Assembly: GCA_021815285.1 (NCBI GenBank)
Contig: JAKAHE010000027.1
Location: forward strand, 1-14,624
Origin: Nitrospirota bacterium
GTDB taxonomy: Bacteria; Nitrospirota; JACRHJ01
Reading direction: 5' to 3'
Length of the DNA: 14,624 nt
The notes under the pieces: generated by a model
Seen by the model: only the letters and a program-made list of their open reading frames with translations
What the model was told of the DNA's origin: nothing
The model's database searches: none
Position numbers and translations under genes: made by a program
Part shown: piece after piece, positions 1 through 6,478 of the stretch
Layout of the letters: the number at the start of each line of letters is the position of its first letter
Numbering within the stretch: the first letter of the stretch is position 1

Positions 1-157
1 AGCCGACCCTCTGCCATGTGCCGGTGGACTGCTCGGCGGCGAAGGCGTTCGCGGCCTGGTATAAGTCCATCGGGGTTTCGAGATAATATGTCGCGATTAC
101 GTAATCTTCTGTGTCCACCGCCTCAGGGAAGCGGATAAGGTCGCGCTCGAATGACAT
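1..157 (-). CDS. RuBisCO large-chain family protein (RuBisCO or RuBisCO-like), N-terminal fragment
   Basis: The first 52 codons of a gene that runs off the left edge. The start ATG at 157-155 is preceded by GGAGG eight bases upstream. The visible peptide contains DYVIATYYLETP, then a helix rich in Ala, then AAEQSTGTWQRVG. The pattern of a short beta strand, a helix and (A/S)EQST.(T/Q)W is the N-terminal domain signature of the RuBisCO superfamily, including form III enzymes and form IV RuBisCO-like proteins. Catalytic residues lie outside the window, so carboxylase and RuBisCO-like sulfur-metabolism enzymes cannot be separated. The lack of a long N-terminal extension argues against a plant-type form I protein. 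The methyltransferase gene ends only 20 bases upstream on the same strand, so the two are probably co-transcribed. The family call is fairly sure; the subtype is not. Confidence 0.8.
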   Translation of the reverse strand, partial: MSFERDLIRFPEAVDTEDYVIATYYLETPMDLYQAANAFAAEQSTGTWQRVG

Positions 158-177
158 TGGGGTTGCCTCCGTTTCGA

Positions 178-1851
178 TTAAAAAAGCTCTCCGTTTTCGT
201 GTAAATCTTCCTTGTATCTTGCGGCTGATCTGAAGTGATTGAAATCGCCATGACCGGGCAGCTGCACCTCTTTGCCGTTCATGAGTTCTTCTATGCCGAG
301 TATCTGAATCCTGTCCACGCTTGAAAAATTCGGCAGCGTCCCCTCTTCCTTGGCCTCGCGCCTCATGCCGCTCGTTATTTTCTCGTCGAAGCACGCGAAC
401 ACGCCCATGTCGGCCTTCTTCTGCTTTACGGACGTTATGAACGAGCGCAGGCTTGCGACATTGGCGTTCCCGCTTTTTACTTCGACTATGCCGACTCCGC
501 TCTTTTTCGGAGAAACAGGGAAGGTAACGTGTCCGTCCTCGCCGCCTTCGCCTGATTTTTTCGGATTGGATATGCCGCCGATTAATACTTCCACAACCCA
601 GTCCTGGAACTTTATCCTGCCGCGCTCGGTGAGCGCAAGCTCCCGCGCGGAGGCGATGTCCCTTGGGAAGCCGTCGATGTCTATGTTTTTCAGAATCTCC
701 CTGTAATTTTCCTTATAGGTATCCTTCAGGCGCTTCAGGACGAGCCGGACGGCGAGGTGCGAGATGTCCACACCGAGCCACCTGCGGTTCAGTTTCTGGG
801 CCGCCGCGACGGTCGTGCCGCATCCGCAAAAGAAATCTGCTACAAGGTCTCCCTCGTTTGAGCTTGCGTTGATGATGCGCTCAAGTAGCGCGAGAGGTTT
901 CTGGGTCGGATAGCCGAGGCGTTCCGCCGCCTGGGCAGAGATAGGATGAATGTCATCAAATATATCCTGAACAGAAACGCCGGTTAATTTATCTGCAAAA
1001 TGTTTGAGCCGGGGGACACCTCCCTTTTTAGGCCAATAAATATAACCAGCCGCATCAAGGGCATCCAATGTCTTTAAAGTTCCACGAGCTTTAATTCCTA
1101 ATTCCTCTATTAAATTTTGTGGGATTGCCCAATGTCTTCCTTTGGAAGCAACGTCTATATTACGCCATTTCCCTCCACTTTCGCCTTTACTAATACCTGC
1201 ACCTGTAAGAGAAATAGGTTGAAATTTTCTTCCGGATTCAGCGTCAATATTTTTAAAAAATTTGTCTATATATTTTTCATCATGCTTACACTTAATATTA
1301 ATCCATTTGAAAACATTTGTTTTGGTATAAAATAAAATAATATCATGCACTGGGCCAAATCTTTTCGCATTGCCGTGAGAATGCGTCCTTTTCCATACAA
1401 TCTCGTTCCTGAAATTGTCTTTTCCGAAAATAAGATCGCACACGACCTTCAGGTAATGGCTCATGTTCGGGTCGCAGTGAAGATAAAAGCTCCCGGTGTC
1501 CTTTAAAACTTTGTGCATATACCATATGCGGATTGCCATCGTGGTGAGGTAGGAAAGCGCGCTCTTTGAGATTCTTATGTCGTTAAGCGCATCGAGCAGG
1601 CGGAAGAGGTCGAGGTCTATCTCTTTTATCTCGTTTAACGTATCGAGATACGAGATATTACTCCATGTGTCTGCGAAGGCCTCTTTCTGCGCCTTCACGT
1701 CGCTTAGGTCTACGTTCTCGAAAAGGATGTTGTAATTCCGGCTGCTGTTGAAGGGCGGGTCGATATAGATTAAATCGATATATCCGGACGGATGCTTCCT
1801 GTTTAAATCTTTCAGAACATCCAGGCAGTCTCCGAAACGCAGTTCGTTCAT
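178..1851 (-). CDS. DNA (adenine-N6) methyltransferase, Mod/beta class, fused to a C-terminal Mrr-like nuclease domain
   Basis: A 557-residue site-specific DNA methyltransferase using S-adenosylmethionine. Motif IV is DPPF at residues 31-34 and the SAM-binding motif I is DFFCGCGTT around 339-347. This order (IV before I, target recognition between) is the beta class typical of type III Mod-like enzymes. After the methylase, residues about 410-525 resemble the Mrr/PD-(D/E)XK nuclease fold: GGEDG with Asp439, then IVEVKSG with Glu457 and Lys459, then a strand ending GVFACF, so a nuclease site could be intact. No separate restriction subunit is visible, so this may be a single-chain restriction-modification enzyme, though such fusions may also act only as methylases. 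The start ATG overlaps the stop of the upstream small gene (TGATG), suggesting translational coupling. Codons for residues about 137-277 are strikingly AT-rich compared with both ends. Confidence 0.9.
   Translation of the reverse strand: MNELRFGDCLDVLKDLNRKHPSGYIDLIYIDPPFNSSRNYNILFENVDLSDVKAQKEAFADTWSNISYLDTLNEIKEIDLDLFRLLDALNDIRISKSALSYLTTMAIRIWYMHKVLKDTGSFYLHCDPNMSHYLKVVCDLIFGKDNFRNEIVWKRTHSHGNAKRFGPVHDIILFYTKTNVFKWINIKCKHDEKYIDKFFKNIDAESGRKFQPISLTGAGISKGESGGKWRNIDVASKGRHWAIPQNLIEELGIKARGTLKTLDALDAAGYIYWPKKGGVPRLKHFADKLTGVSVQDIFDDIHPISAQAAERLGYPTQKPLALLERIINASSNEGDLVADFFCGCGTTVAAAQKLNRRWLGVDISHLAVRLVLKRLKDTYKENYREILKNIDIDGFPRDIASARELALTERGRIKFQDWVVEVLIGGISNPKKSGEGGEDGHVTFPVSPKKSGVGIVEVKSGNANVASLRSFITSVKQKKADMGVFACFDEKITSGMRREAKEEGTLPNFSSVDRIQILGIEELMNGKEVQLPGHGDFNHFRSAARYKEDLHENGELF
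1021..1440. other. AT-rich island inside the methyltransferase, covering the target-recognition region
   Basis: Counting bases in 60-base lines, GC falls to about 22-43 percent from 1021 to 1440, lowest (13 of 60) at 1261-1320. The line at 721-780 has 39 of 60. The reading frame stays open throughout. The segment encodes about residues 137-277, which lie between catalytic motifs IV and I, where beta-class enzymes carry their target-recognition domain. It is best read as imported or exchanged coding DNA rather than an insertion element; no element ends are visible. Confidence 0.7.
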
Positions 1852-2126
1852 CAGCGGCCAATCCTCTTTAAGAATTGCCTTGCGCAGTCATAGGAACAGA
1901 AGTGAAGCGTGTTGCCGTCGGAGCTTTTCTTCACGGCGCGGGAAACGGGGACATAGACCTTGCAATGCATGCACGAAACCATCTCGTCGCCCTCCGGTCT
2001 GCGCGCGGGCGGCATGGACGCGGCGGACGCGCCTGCGGGGCCGTGGCCTATAAAATATTTAAGCAGCCTGTCGAGGAAAAACCAGAAAGACCCGGCAAGG
2101 ATGAGGAGGAGGATTATCCGTTCTAT
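1851..2126 (-). CDS. Small membrane-anchored protein with a C4-type zinc motif (PP0621-like); apparent AUA start
   Basis: A 91-residue frame with no ATG, GTG or TTG before its membrane helix. The likely start is ATA at 2126-2124, placed 7 bases after a perfect AAGGAGG and overlapping the TAG stop of the upstream TPR gene (ATAG). The peptide begins with a hydrophobic helix (IILLLILAGSFWFFL), has a Pro/Ala-rich linker, then MVSCMHCKVYVP, then LHFCSYDCARQFLKR. The two CXXC/CX3C pairs resemble the zinc-binding motif of the PP0621 family of small uncharacterised bacterial proteins. The function is unknown. The stop overlaps the methyltransferase start. Initiation at the internal ATG of MVSC would keep the cysteine motif but lose the membrane helix, and no good ribosome site precedes it. 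The reading frame is well supported; the start codon less so. Confidence 0.7.
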   Translation of the reverse strand: MERIILLLILAGSFWFFLDRLLKYFIGHGPAGASAASMPPARRPEGDEMVSCMHCKVYVPVSRAVKKSSDGNTLHFCSYDCARQFLKRIGR

Positions 2127-2719
2127 TTTTTCGCCTCCTTCATCGCCTGGCGGAAGGCGTCCACTTCCTGGCTCAGTTCCGTGTTTTCCTTCTGGCTCGG
2201 GACTTCCTTTATGAGTTTGTCGTACTCGGAGAGCGCGTCCTTGTAGTCGCGCTTCGACTCGCCAAGCGTAAGGATGAGGTTTATCCTCGCCTGCGGGTGC
2301 TGCGGGTCGAGTTTCAAGACGGTGCGGTATTCGGAGATTGCCTGGTCAATCTGGCCGGTATCGCGCATGAGCGTCGCCATGTCCGTCCGGACGTTCACGT
2401 TGCCGGGGTCTATCTCAAGCGCCTGCTCGTAGTAGTTTATGCCGATGGTCCATTTGTCGGACGGCTGCGCCGAATTTCCCTCCCTGTCCACCTCGTCCTG
2501 CCCCCAGTCGTAGTAGAGGTTCCCGAGCTGGATGAGGATGTTCACGTTCTTCGGGTCGTTCTTCAGGGCGGATTCCATCATACCGGCTTCCTGCGGGAAA
2601 TCCGTTATGGACGCATTGCCCGCCGGGGCCTCTTTGGTTTCTTTTTTCGCGCAGGAGACAAAAGGTATGGCTATGAGGAGAGACGCCGCAAGAAATATCG
2701 AAAAGCTTCTGAAAAACAT
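2123..2719 (-). CDS. TPR-repeat lipoprotein
   Basis: A 198-residue envelope protein. The N-terminus is a lipoprotein signal: MFFRSFSIFLAASLLIAIP followed by FVSC, so lipidation is expected at Cys23. After a short Lys/Glu linker come three tetratricopeptide-like units at about residues 45-175. The segments ALKNDPKNVNILIQLGNLYY, YEQALEIDPGNVNVRTDMAT and YRTVLKLDPQHPQARINL show the A..L..DP....A..NL spacing. Such proteins are protein-interaction scaffolds; the partner is not visible. The start ATG has GGAGG six bases upstream. The stop TAG overlaps the start of the small zinc-motif gene, placing it at the head of a likely TPR, zinc-motif protein, methyltransferase, RuBisCO-family transcript. Sure about family, unsure about role. 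Confidence 0.88.
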   Translation of the reverse strand: MFFRSFSIFLAASLLIAIPFVSCAKKETKEAPAGNASITDFPQEAGMMESALKNDPKNVNILIQLGNLYYDWGQDEVDREGNSAQPSDKWTIGINYYEQALEIDPGNVNVRTDMATLMRDTGQIDQAISEYRTVLKLDPQHPQARINLILTLGESKRDYKDALSEYDKLIKEVPSQKENTELSQEVDAFRQAMKEAKK

Positions 2720-2784
2720 TAAATTCCTCCGTCCGGGCCGGTCGGCGACAGGTGGCCGCGCTTTTTGCGCCCGCTTGCAATATC

Positions 2785-3579
2785 TCAGGACGGGAGGACT
2801 TCGTCCATGCTCCCGCTCCTGAAGCCCTTCAGGTCCAGGGAAACATAATTATAACCCAGCGAGAGGAGCTTTGCCACAACTTTTTCTCTATGCCCCGGGG
2901 CCATGATAAGCGGCATTTCGCCTGCGGGAAGCTCTATCCTCGCCAGGTTCCCGTGGTGGCGCACCCGAAACTCCGAAAACCCGAGCGACCTGAGAAATTC
3001 CTCCGCCTGCCCGACGCGCTCGAGGTCGCCATCCGTAATCCTCATCCCATACGGGAACCGGCTCGCCAGGCACGGGGACGATGGCCGCTCGGAATTCGGA
3101 AGCCTCAGCCCACGCGCAATCTCCCTGACCTCCTCCTTGCCGATGCCGAGTTCCTTTAGCGGGCTTTTTATTCCCATCTCGGAGAGGGCCTTCAGGCCGG
3201 GCCGCCTTGTCCTCGCGTCGTCGGCATTCGTGCCGTCGAAGACATCGAAACCACGCTCTTTTGCAATCTCCAGGATTGCGCTGAAATCGCCCTTCTTGCA
3301 ATGGTAACACCTGTCCGGCGGGTTGGACGAGATTTTTTCGTCGCCCAGGACGCTCAGACTGAGAACCTCGTGCCTTATGCCTATGACGCCCGCAACGTAA
3401 GCCGCCTGCCTGACCTCGGAGTCCGGCAGGAACTCGGACGCCACCGTAACGGCGACAGACTTTTCCCCCAGGGCCATGAAGGCGGCGGCGGCAACCACCG
3501 ACGAATCCACGCCGCCCGAAAAGGCCACAACCGCGCCTTTAAAACCCCGGAAATATCCTGTCAGGTCATCTAATCGCAA
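2785..3579 (-). CDS. larE: LarE-like ATP-dependent sulfur transferase (PP-loop family)
   Basis: A 264-residue cytoplasmic protein of the PP-loop ATP-pyrophosphatase family. The PP-loop SGGVDSS is at residues 21-27. Family landmarks follow: NPPDRCYHCK with Cys91 and Cys94, DGTNADD at about 115-121, and PSSPCLASRFPYG with Cys170, the position of the sacrificial cysteine in LarE. LarE adenylates and then transfers sulfur to the pyridine carboxylate precursor of the nickel-pincer nucleotide used by lactate racemase LarA. Three cysteines, two of them in CXXC, match the LarE subgroup reported to use a [4Fe-4S] cluster as sulfur carrier instead of sacrificing a cysteine. No larB, larC or larA is in the window. 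The start is TTG at 3579 with only a weak ribosome site, but it gives the expected short lead before the PP-loop. Confidence 0.88.
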   Translation of the reverse strand: MRLDDLTGYFRGFKGAVVAFSGGVDSSVVAAAAFMALGEKSVAVTVASEFLPDSEVRQAAYVAGVIGIRHEVLSLSVLGDEKISSNPPDRCYHCKKGDFSAILEIAKERGFDVFDGTNADDARTRRPGLKALSEMGIKSPLKELGIGKEEVREIARGLRLPNSERPSSPCLASRFPYGMRITDGDLERVGQAEEFLRSLGFSEFRVRHHGNLARIELPAGEMPLIMAPGHREKVVAKLLSLGYNYVSLDLKGFRSGSMDEVLPS

Positions 3580-3620
3580 ATCGCTCTCTTAATCCTTCTC
3601 CGAGGCCGGTCTGACGCCCC

Positions 3621-5426
3621 TCAGGCGCCCTGATTGCATACGAGCGCCTCTTCTCCCGCAAATATCTTCAGGAAAGACTCGACCACCCTCGGGTTATACT
3701 GTCTGCCGGACTCCTCTTTTATCATGGCGACGGCCTCGGCTGTGGATTTCGCCTTCCTGTACGGCCTGTCGGAGGTGAGGGCGTCGAAAACGTCCGCAAC
3801 CGCGACAATGGCGACCATGAGCGGGATTTCGTCACCCTTAAGGCCGTCGGGATAGCCCAGGCCGTCGTAGCGCTCCTGGTGGTGGCGTATGATTGGCCGG
3901 ACTTTCTGCAGGAAATCAACACCCCGGACGATGTTCTCCCCTATCTCCGGGTGCTCCTTCATGTGCAGGAACTCTTCGACCGTAAGCTTGCCGGGCTTGT
4001 TCAAGACCGCCTCGTCTATGCCTATCTTGCCCACGTCGTGCAGCGTCGCGCCGTAACGGAGTACGGCTATATCCTCCCCTTTTAGCCCCATGTCCTCGCC
4101 GATAGCTATGGCGAACTGCGTTACCCTGTCGGAATGGCCGAGGGTGTAAGGGTCTTTCGCCTCGACCGCCTGGGCGAGCGCGGAAATGGTGTCGTAGTAG
4201 CTTTTTTCCAGGTTCTGTATAAGCTCGACGTTCTCGATGGCGACGGACGCCTGGCCCGCTATGGCGAGCAGGTATTCCAGCTCGCTTTTGCGGAAAGGCG
4301 GTCTCGTCGGGCCGCGCTCGATGTTTATTACGCCAAGAAGCTCGGAACTCGCGCCGATGAGCGGCACGCCGAGCATCGAGGCATGAACGGGGAAGCCCCT
4401 GCCCGGGACAAAACGCGGGTCTTCCAGGACGTCCTGTATAATCACGGGGCTTCTGTTCTTTGCCGCCCAGCCCGCAATACCTTCGCCCATCCTGAACCTG
4501 CTCTTCCGGTGAGTGTCCGGCGAGAGCCCATTACCGGTATGGATGAAAAGCTCGTCCAGCCCCTTCTCGAGGAGCATTACGGAACCCCTGTCGGCGTCGA
4601 GCTCGCGGACTGCGGACTGTATTACCATCCTGAGCAGGTCGTCCAGCTTGTGTATGATGTTCATGGAGCGGCTGATGTCGGAAAGCGCGGTGAGCTTTTT
4701 CACCTTCTCGTCCAAGTCTTCCTGGATGGCGCTGGTCATGCGCCGGACAGGCTTTACCACCGCGCCCGTCAGGAATATCATCAGCACACCTGCGAGGACT
4801 GCGCCGAGGGCTGTCGCGCTTAGGGCGAACAGGCGCCTGAGCCTGCCGAGAGCCGTCAGCGTCTTGCTGTAGGATACCCCGACCGTCAGCCAGCCGATGA
4901 CGGCGGGGCTGTTGTAATGGCAGCCTGCGCACTGCGGTTTCTTGCGTATAGCCACCGTGTGTGAGAGTATGTACTGCCCCCCGCTTCCGACCCTGGGGCC
5001 TCTTTTCAGTATGTCGGATATGCCGCCGTGCTTTATTTCAAAGAGATCGTCGGCCTTTTTGCCGACGTCCCCGGGGACTGACGAGGCTATTATCGTGCCA
5101 GCGTCGTCCGTGAGCCAGGCCTTGTTCCTGCCGCCATCGGAGGCCTTCCGGATGGCTTTCCACGCCTCGGACGGACTTCCATTGAGCATGGCGTTCATTA
5201 TGTCTTCGCTTATCATGGAGGCAAGCGACCCGGCCTCCTTGTCGGCTTCCTTCAGGAGCTGGCGCCTCTGGAAGTCGATCAAGAGCTTTGACCCCAGGGC
5301 GGCTGCGAGGAGGAAAAAAAAGAGGAGGATGATTACGGATTTTATCCGGAGACTTTTAAGCGGATTTTTAAAGCCGCGCCTGCCGTATTTTGATGGCGGC
5401 CTGCCCGACCTGCCTGGATATTTCAA
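3621..5426 (-). CDS. Membrane sensor with periplasmic haem-c motif, GAF and HD-GYP cyclic-di-GMP phosphodiesterase domains
   Basis: A 601-residue inner-membrane signalling protein. A basic N-terminus precedes membrane helix 1 (about 30-50). A periplasmic sensor domain (about 51-197) contains CAGCH at 166-170, a c-type haem attachment motif, in the context seen in haem-c sensor domains (…CXXCH…VIGWLTVGVS). Membrane helix 2 is about 199-221, followed by a HAMP-like linker, a GAF domain (about 250-405) and an HD-GYP domain (about 410-590). The phosphodiesterase residues look intact: HD at 463-464 in TLHDVGKIG, and HHQERYDGLGYP at 515-526. The expected activity is hydrolysis of cyclic di-GMP controlled by haem redox state or ligand. 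The start is TTG at 5426 with AAAGG seven bases upstream; no ATG occurs before the first helix. The GAF-GGDEF gene at 11104-12270 would be an opposing enzyme. Confidence 0.92.
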   Translation of the reverse strand: MKYPGRSGRPPSKYGRRGFKNPLKSLRIKSVIILLFFFLLAAALGSKLLIDFQRRQLLKEADKEAGSLASMISEDIMNAMLNGSPSEAWKAIRKASDGGRNKAWLTDDAGTIIASSVPGDVGKKADDLFEIKHGGISDILKRGPRVGSGGQYILSHTVAIRKKPQCAGCHYNSPAVIGWLTVGVSYSKTLTALGRLRRLFALSATALGAVLAGVLMIFLTGAVVKPVRRMTSAIQEDLDEKVKKLTALSDISRSMNIIHKLDDLLRMVIQSAVRELDADRGSVMLLEKGLDELFIHTGNGLSPDTHRKSRFRMGEGIAGWAAKNRSPVIIQDVLEDPRFVPGRGFPVHASMLGVPLIGASSELLGVINIERGPTRPPFRKSELEYLLAIAGQASVAIENVELIQNLEKSYYDTISALAQAVEAKDPYTLGHSDRVTQFAIAIGEDMGLKGEDIAVLRYGATLHDVGKIGIDEAVLNKPGKLTVEEFLHMKEHPEIGENIVRGVDFLQKVRPIIRHHQERYDGLGYPDGLKGDEIPLMVAIVAVADVFDALTSDRPYRKAKSTAEAVAMIKEESGRQYNPRVVESFLKIFAGEEALVCNQGA

Positions 5427-5457
5427 TAAACAACCTTTCGATACTGCCGTTTGAAAA

Positions 5458-5473
5458 GTTAAATCAATTTAAC
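5458..5473. promoter_or_regulatory. Inverted repeat between divergent HD-GYP and murQ genes, possible operator
   Basis: GTTAAAT, two bases, then ATTTAAC: a perfect 7-base inverted repeat in an AT-rich spacer. It ends 15 bases before the proposed murQ start and lies 31 bases upstream of the HD-GYP start. Its size and position fit an operator for a helix-turn-helix dimer, but no regulator gene is adjacent, and no convincing sigma-70 hexamer pair was found around it. Confidence 0.4.
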
Positions 5474-5488
5474 ACACAAGGCCCCGCA

Positions 5489-6406
5489 ATGTCAACCGCA
5501 ATGGACGGCGGAACCCAATTTTTCGCTTGTCTTAAAACCGATTCTAATGTACTAATTATTCTAATGAGTAAACCTCTGGAACACATGCCGCCCGAAGAAA
5601 TACTCGCCCTGATGGACAGGGCGGACGAAAGGGCGCTGTTTACCGTCAAGGGGGCGAGCGCAGCCATAGCCCGGGCCGCCGAATCCGCCGCAAAGGCAAT
5701 AGGGCAGGGCGGAAGGCTTATATACATCGGCGCGGGCACGTCCGGCAGGCTGGGGGTGCTGGACGCCTCCGAGTGCCCGCCGACATTCTCCGCCGCGCCA
5801 GGCCAGGTAATCGGCGTTATAGCCGGAGGAAAAAGGGCGTTGACAGAGGCCGTCGAGGGCGCCGAGGACGACGAGAATGCCGGGAAGAAGGCGATGTCGC
5901 GCATTAAAGTAAACGGAAAAGACGTTGTTGTCGGCATAACCGCGTCGGGGACGACGCCTTACGTCCTTGCGGCGCTCGCCGAGGCGGAAAGACGCGGCGC
6001 GGAAACGTGGATAATAAAGTGTACGGGAGGATTGGCGGAGAAGAGGGTGATATTACTCGATACCGGCCCGGAGGTCGTCCGCGGGAGCACAAGGCTTGCC
6101 GCCGGGACGGCCACGAAACTCGCCTTAAACCGCATAACCACCGCCGCATTTATCATGCTCGGCAAGGTATACGGAGACCTGATGGTGGACGTTATGCCGA
6201 CGAACCGCAAGCTGGTAAAACGTGCCGTGGATATTATATCCGGGATTACGGGCTGCGACGCCAAGGCGGCGGAGAGCTTCCTTAAAAAATCCGGGATGCG
6301 GCCAAAGACCGCATGCGTGATGATTGCAAGAGGAGTGTCCAGGGCTGAGGCGGAGCGGCTTCTTGACGCATGCGGAGGCTTCCTGCGCAGGGCGCTACGC
6401 TCCTGA
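5489..6406 (+). CDS. murQ: N-acetylmuramic acid 6-phosphate etherase MurQ
   Basis: A 305-residue SIS-domain lyase that cleaves the D-lactyl ether of MurNAc 6-phosphate to give GlcNAc 6-phosphate and lactate in peptidoglycan recycling. Clear landmarks are GAGTSGRLG at 81-89, LDASECPPT with Glu95, and VEGAED with Glu126. These match the catalytic E83 and E114 of E. coli MurQ, with the same 31-residue separation. Later landmarks are VVGITASGTTPYV, GSTRLAAGTATK, GDLMVDVMPTN and a C-terminal ACGGFLRRAL. The frame is open further upstream. I chose ATG 5489 because AAGG precedes it, the length fits the family, and it keeps TDSN at 17-20, which resembles the TEGSN region of E. coli MurQ. ATG 5564 would lose that. 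The N-terminal 25 residues are otherwise poorly conserved. NagA, the next enzyme, is at the right edge. Confidence 0.93.
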   Translation: MSTAMDGGTQFFACLKTDSNVLIILMSKPLEHMPPEEILALMDRADERALFTVKGASAAIARAAESAAKAIGQGGRLIYIGAGTSGRLGVLDASECPPTFSAAPGQVIGVIAGGKRALTEAVEGAEDDENAGKKAMSRIKVNGKDVVVGITASGTTPYVLAALAEAERRGAETWIIKCTGGLAEKRVILLDTGPEVVRGSTRLAAGTATKLALNRITTAAFIMLGKVYGDLMVDVMPTNRKLVKRAVDIISGITGCDAKAAESFLKKSGMRPKTACVMIARGVSRAEAERLLDACGGFLRRALRS

Positions 6407-6411
6407 ATTTT

Positions 6412-6458
6412 ACCCTCGCCCCTTGCGGGAGAGGGTGGCGCTCAGCGCCGGGTGAGGG
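6412..6458. repeat. Palindromic intergenic repeat, copy 1
   Basis: GC-rich element between the convergent murQ and sensor kinase genes. It contains CCCTCGCCC, then GGGAGAGGG, then the small hairpin GGCGC-TCA-GCGCC, then GGGTGAGGG, so the first arm can pair with either later arm. Bases 6412-6450 are nearly identical to the reverse complement of 14228-14266, with an uninterrupted shared core CGGGAGAGGGTGGCGCTC. Similar GAGAGGGTGGCG-type repeats are widespread between bacterial genes. It may also serve as a two-way terminator here, though there is no T-run. Confidence 0.7.
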
Positions 6459-6478
6459 CTCGATCAGCGCCTCCGTAT

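Noticed and set aside
1021..1440. An inserted mobile element in the methyltransferase
   Set aside because: The frame is continuous, the encoded residues include family features such as TGAGISKG and KGRHWAIP, and there are no terminal repeats or transposase.
2720..2784. Terminator between the larE and TPR genes (GCGC-AAAAA-GCGC)
   Set aside because: The stem is only four pairs and no T-run follows on the minus strand.
4134..4823. A 229-codon open frame on the plus strand opposite the HD-GYP gene
   Set aside because: Same reasoning: antisense to intact GAF and membrane regions, with no recognisable domain.
5451..5545. Sigma-70 promoter for murQ (TTGAAA at 5451, or TTGTCT near 5527 with TACTAA)
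   Set aside because: Neither pairs with a good -10 at 16-18 bases, and the second would lie inside the proposed coding region.
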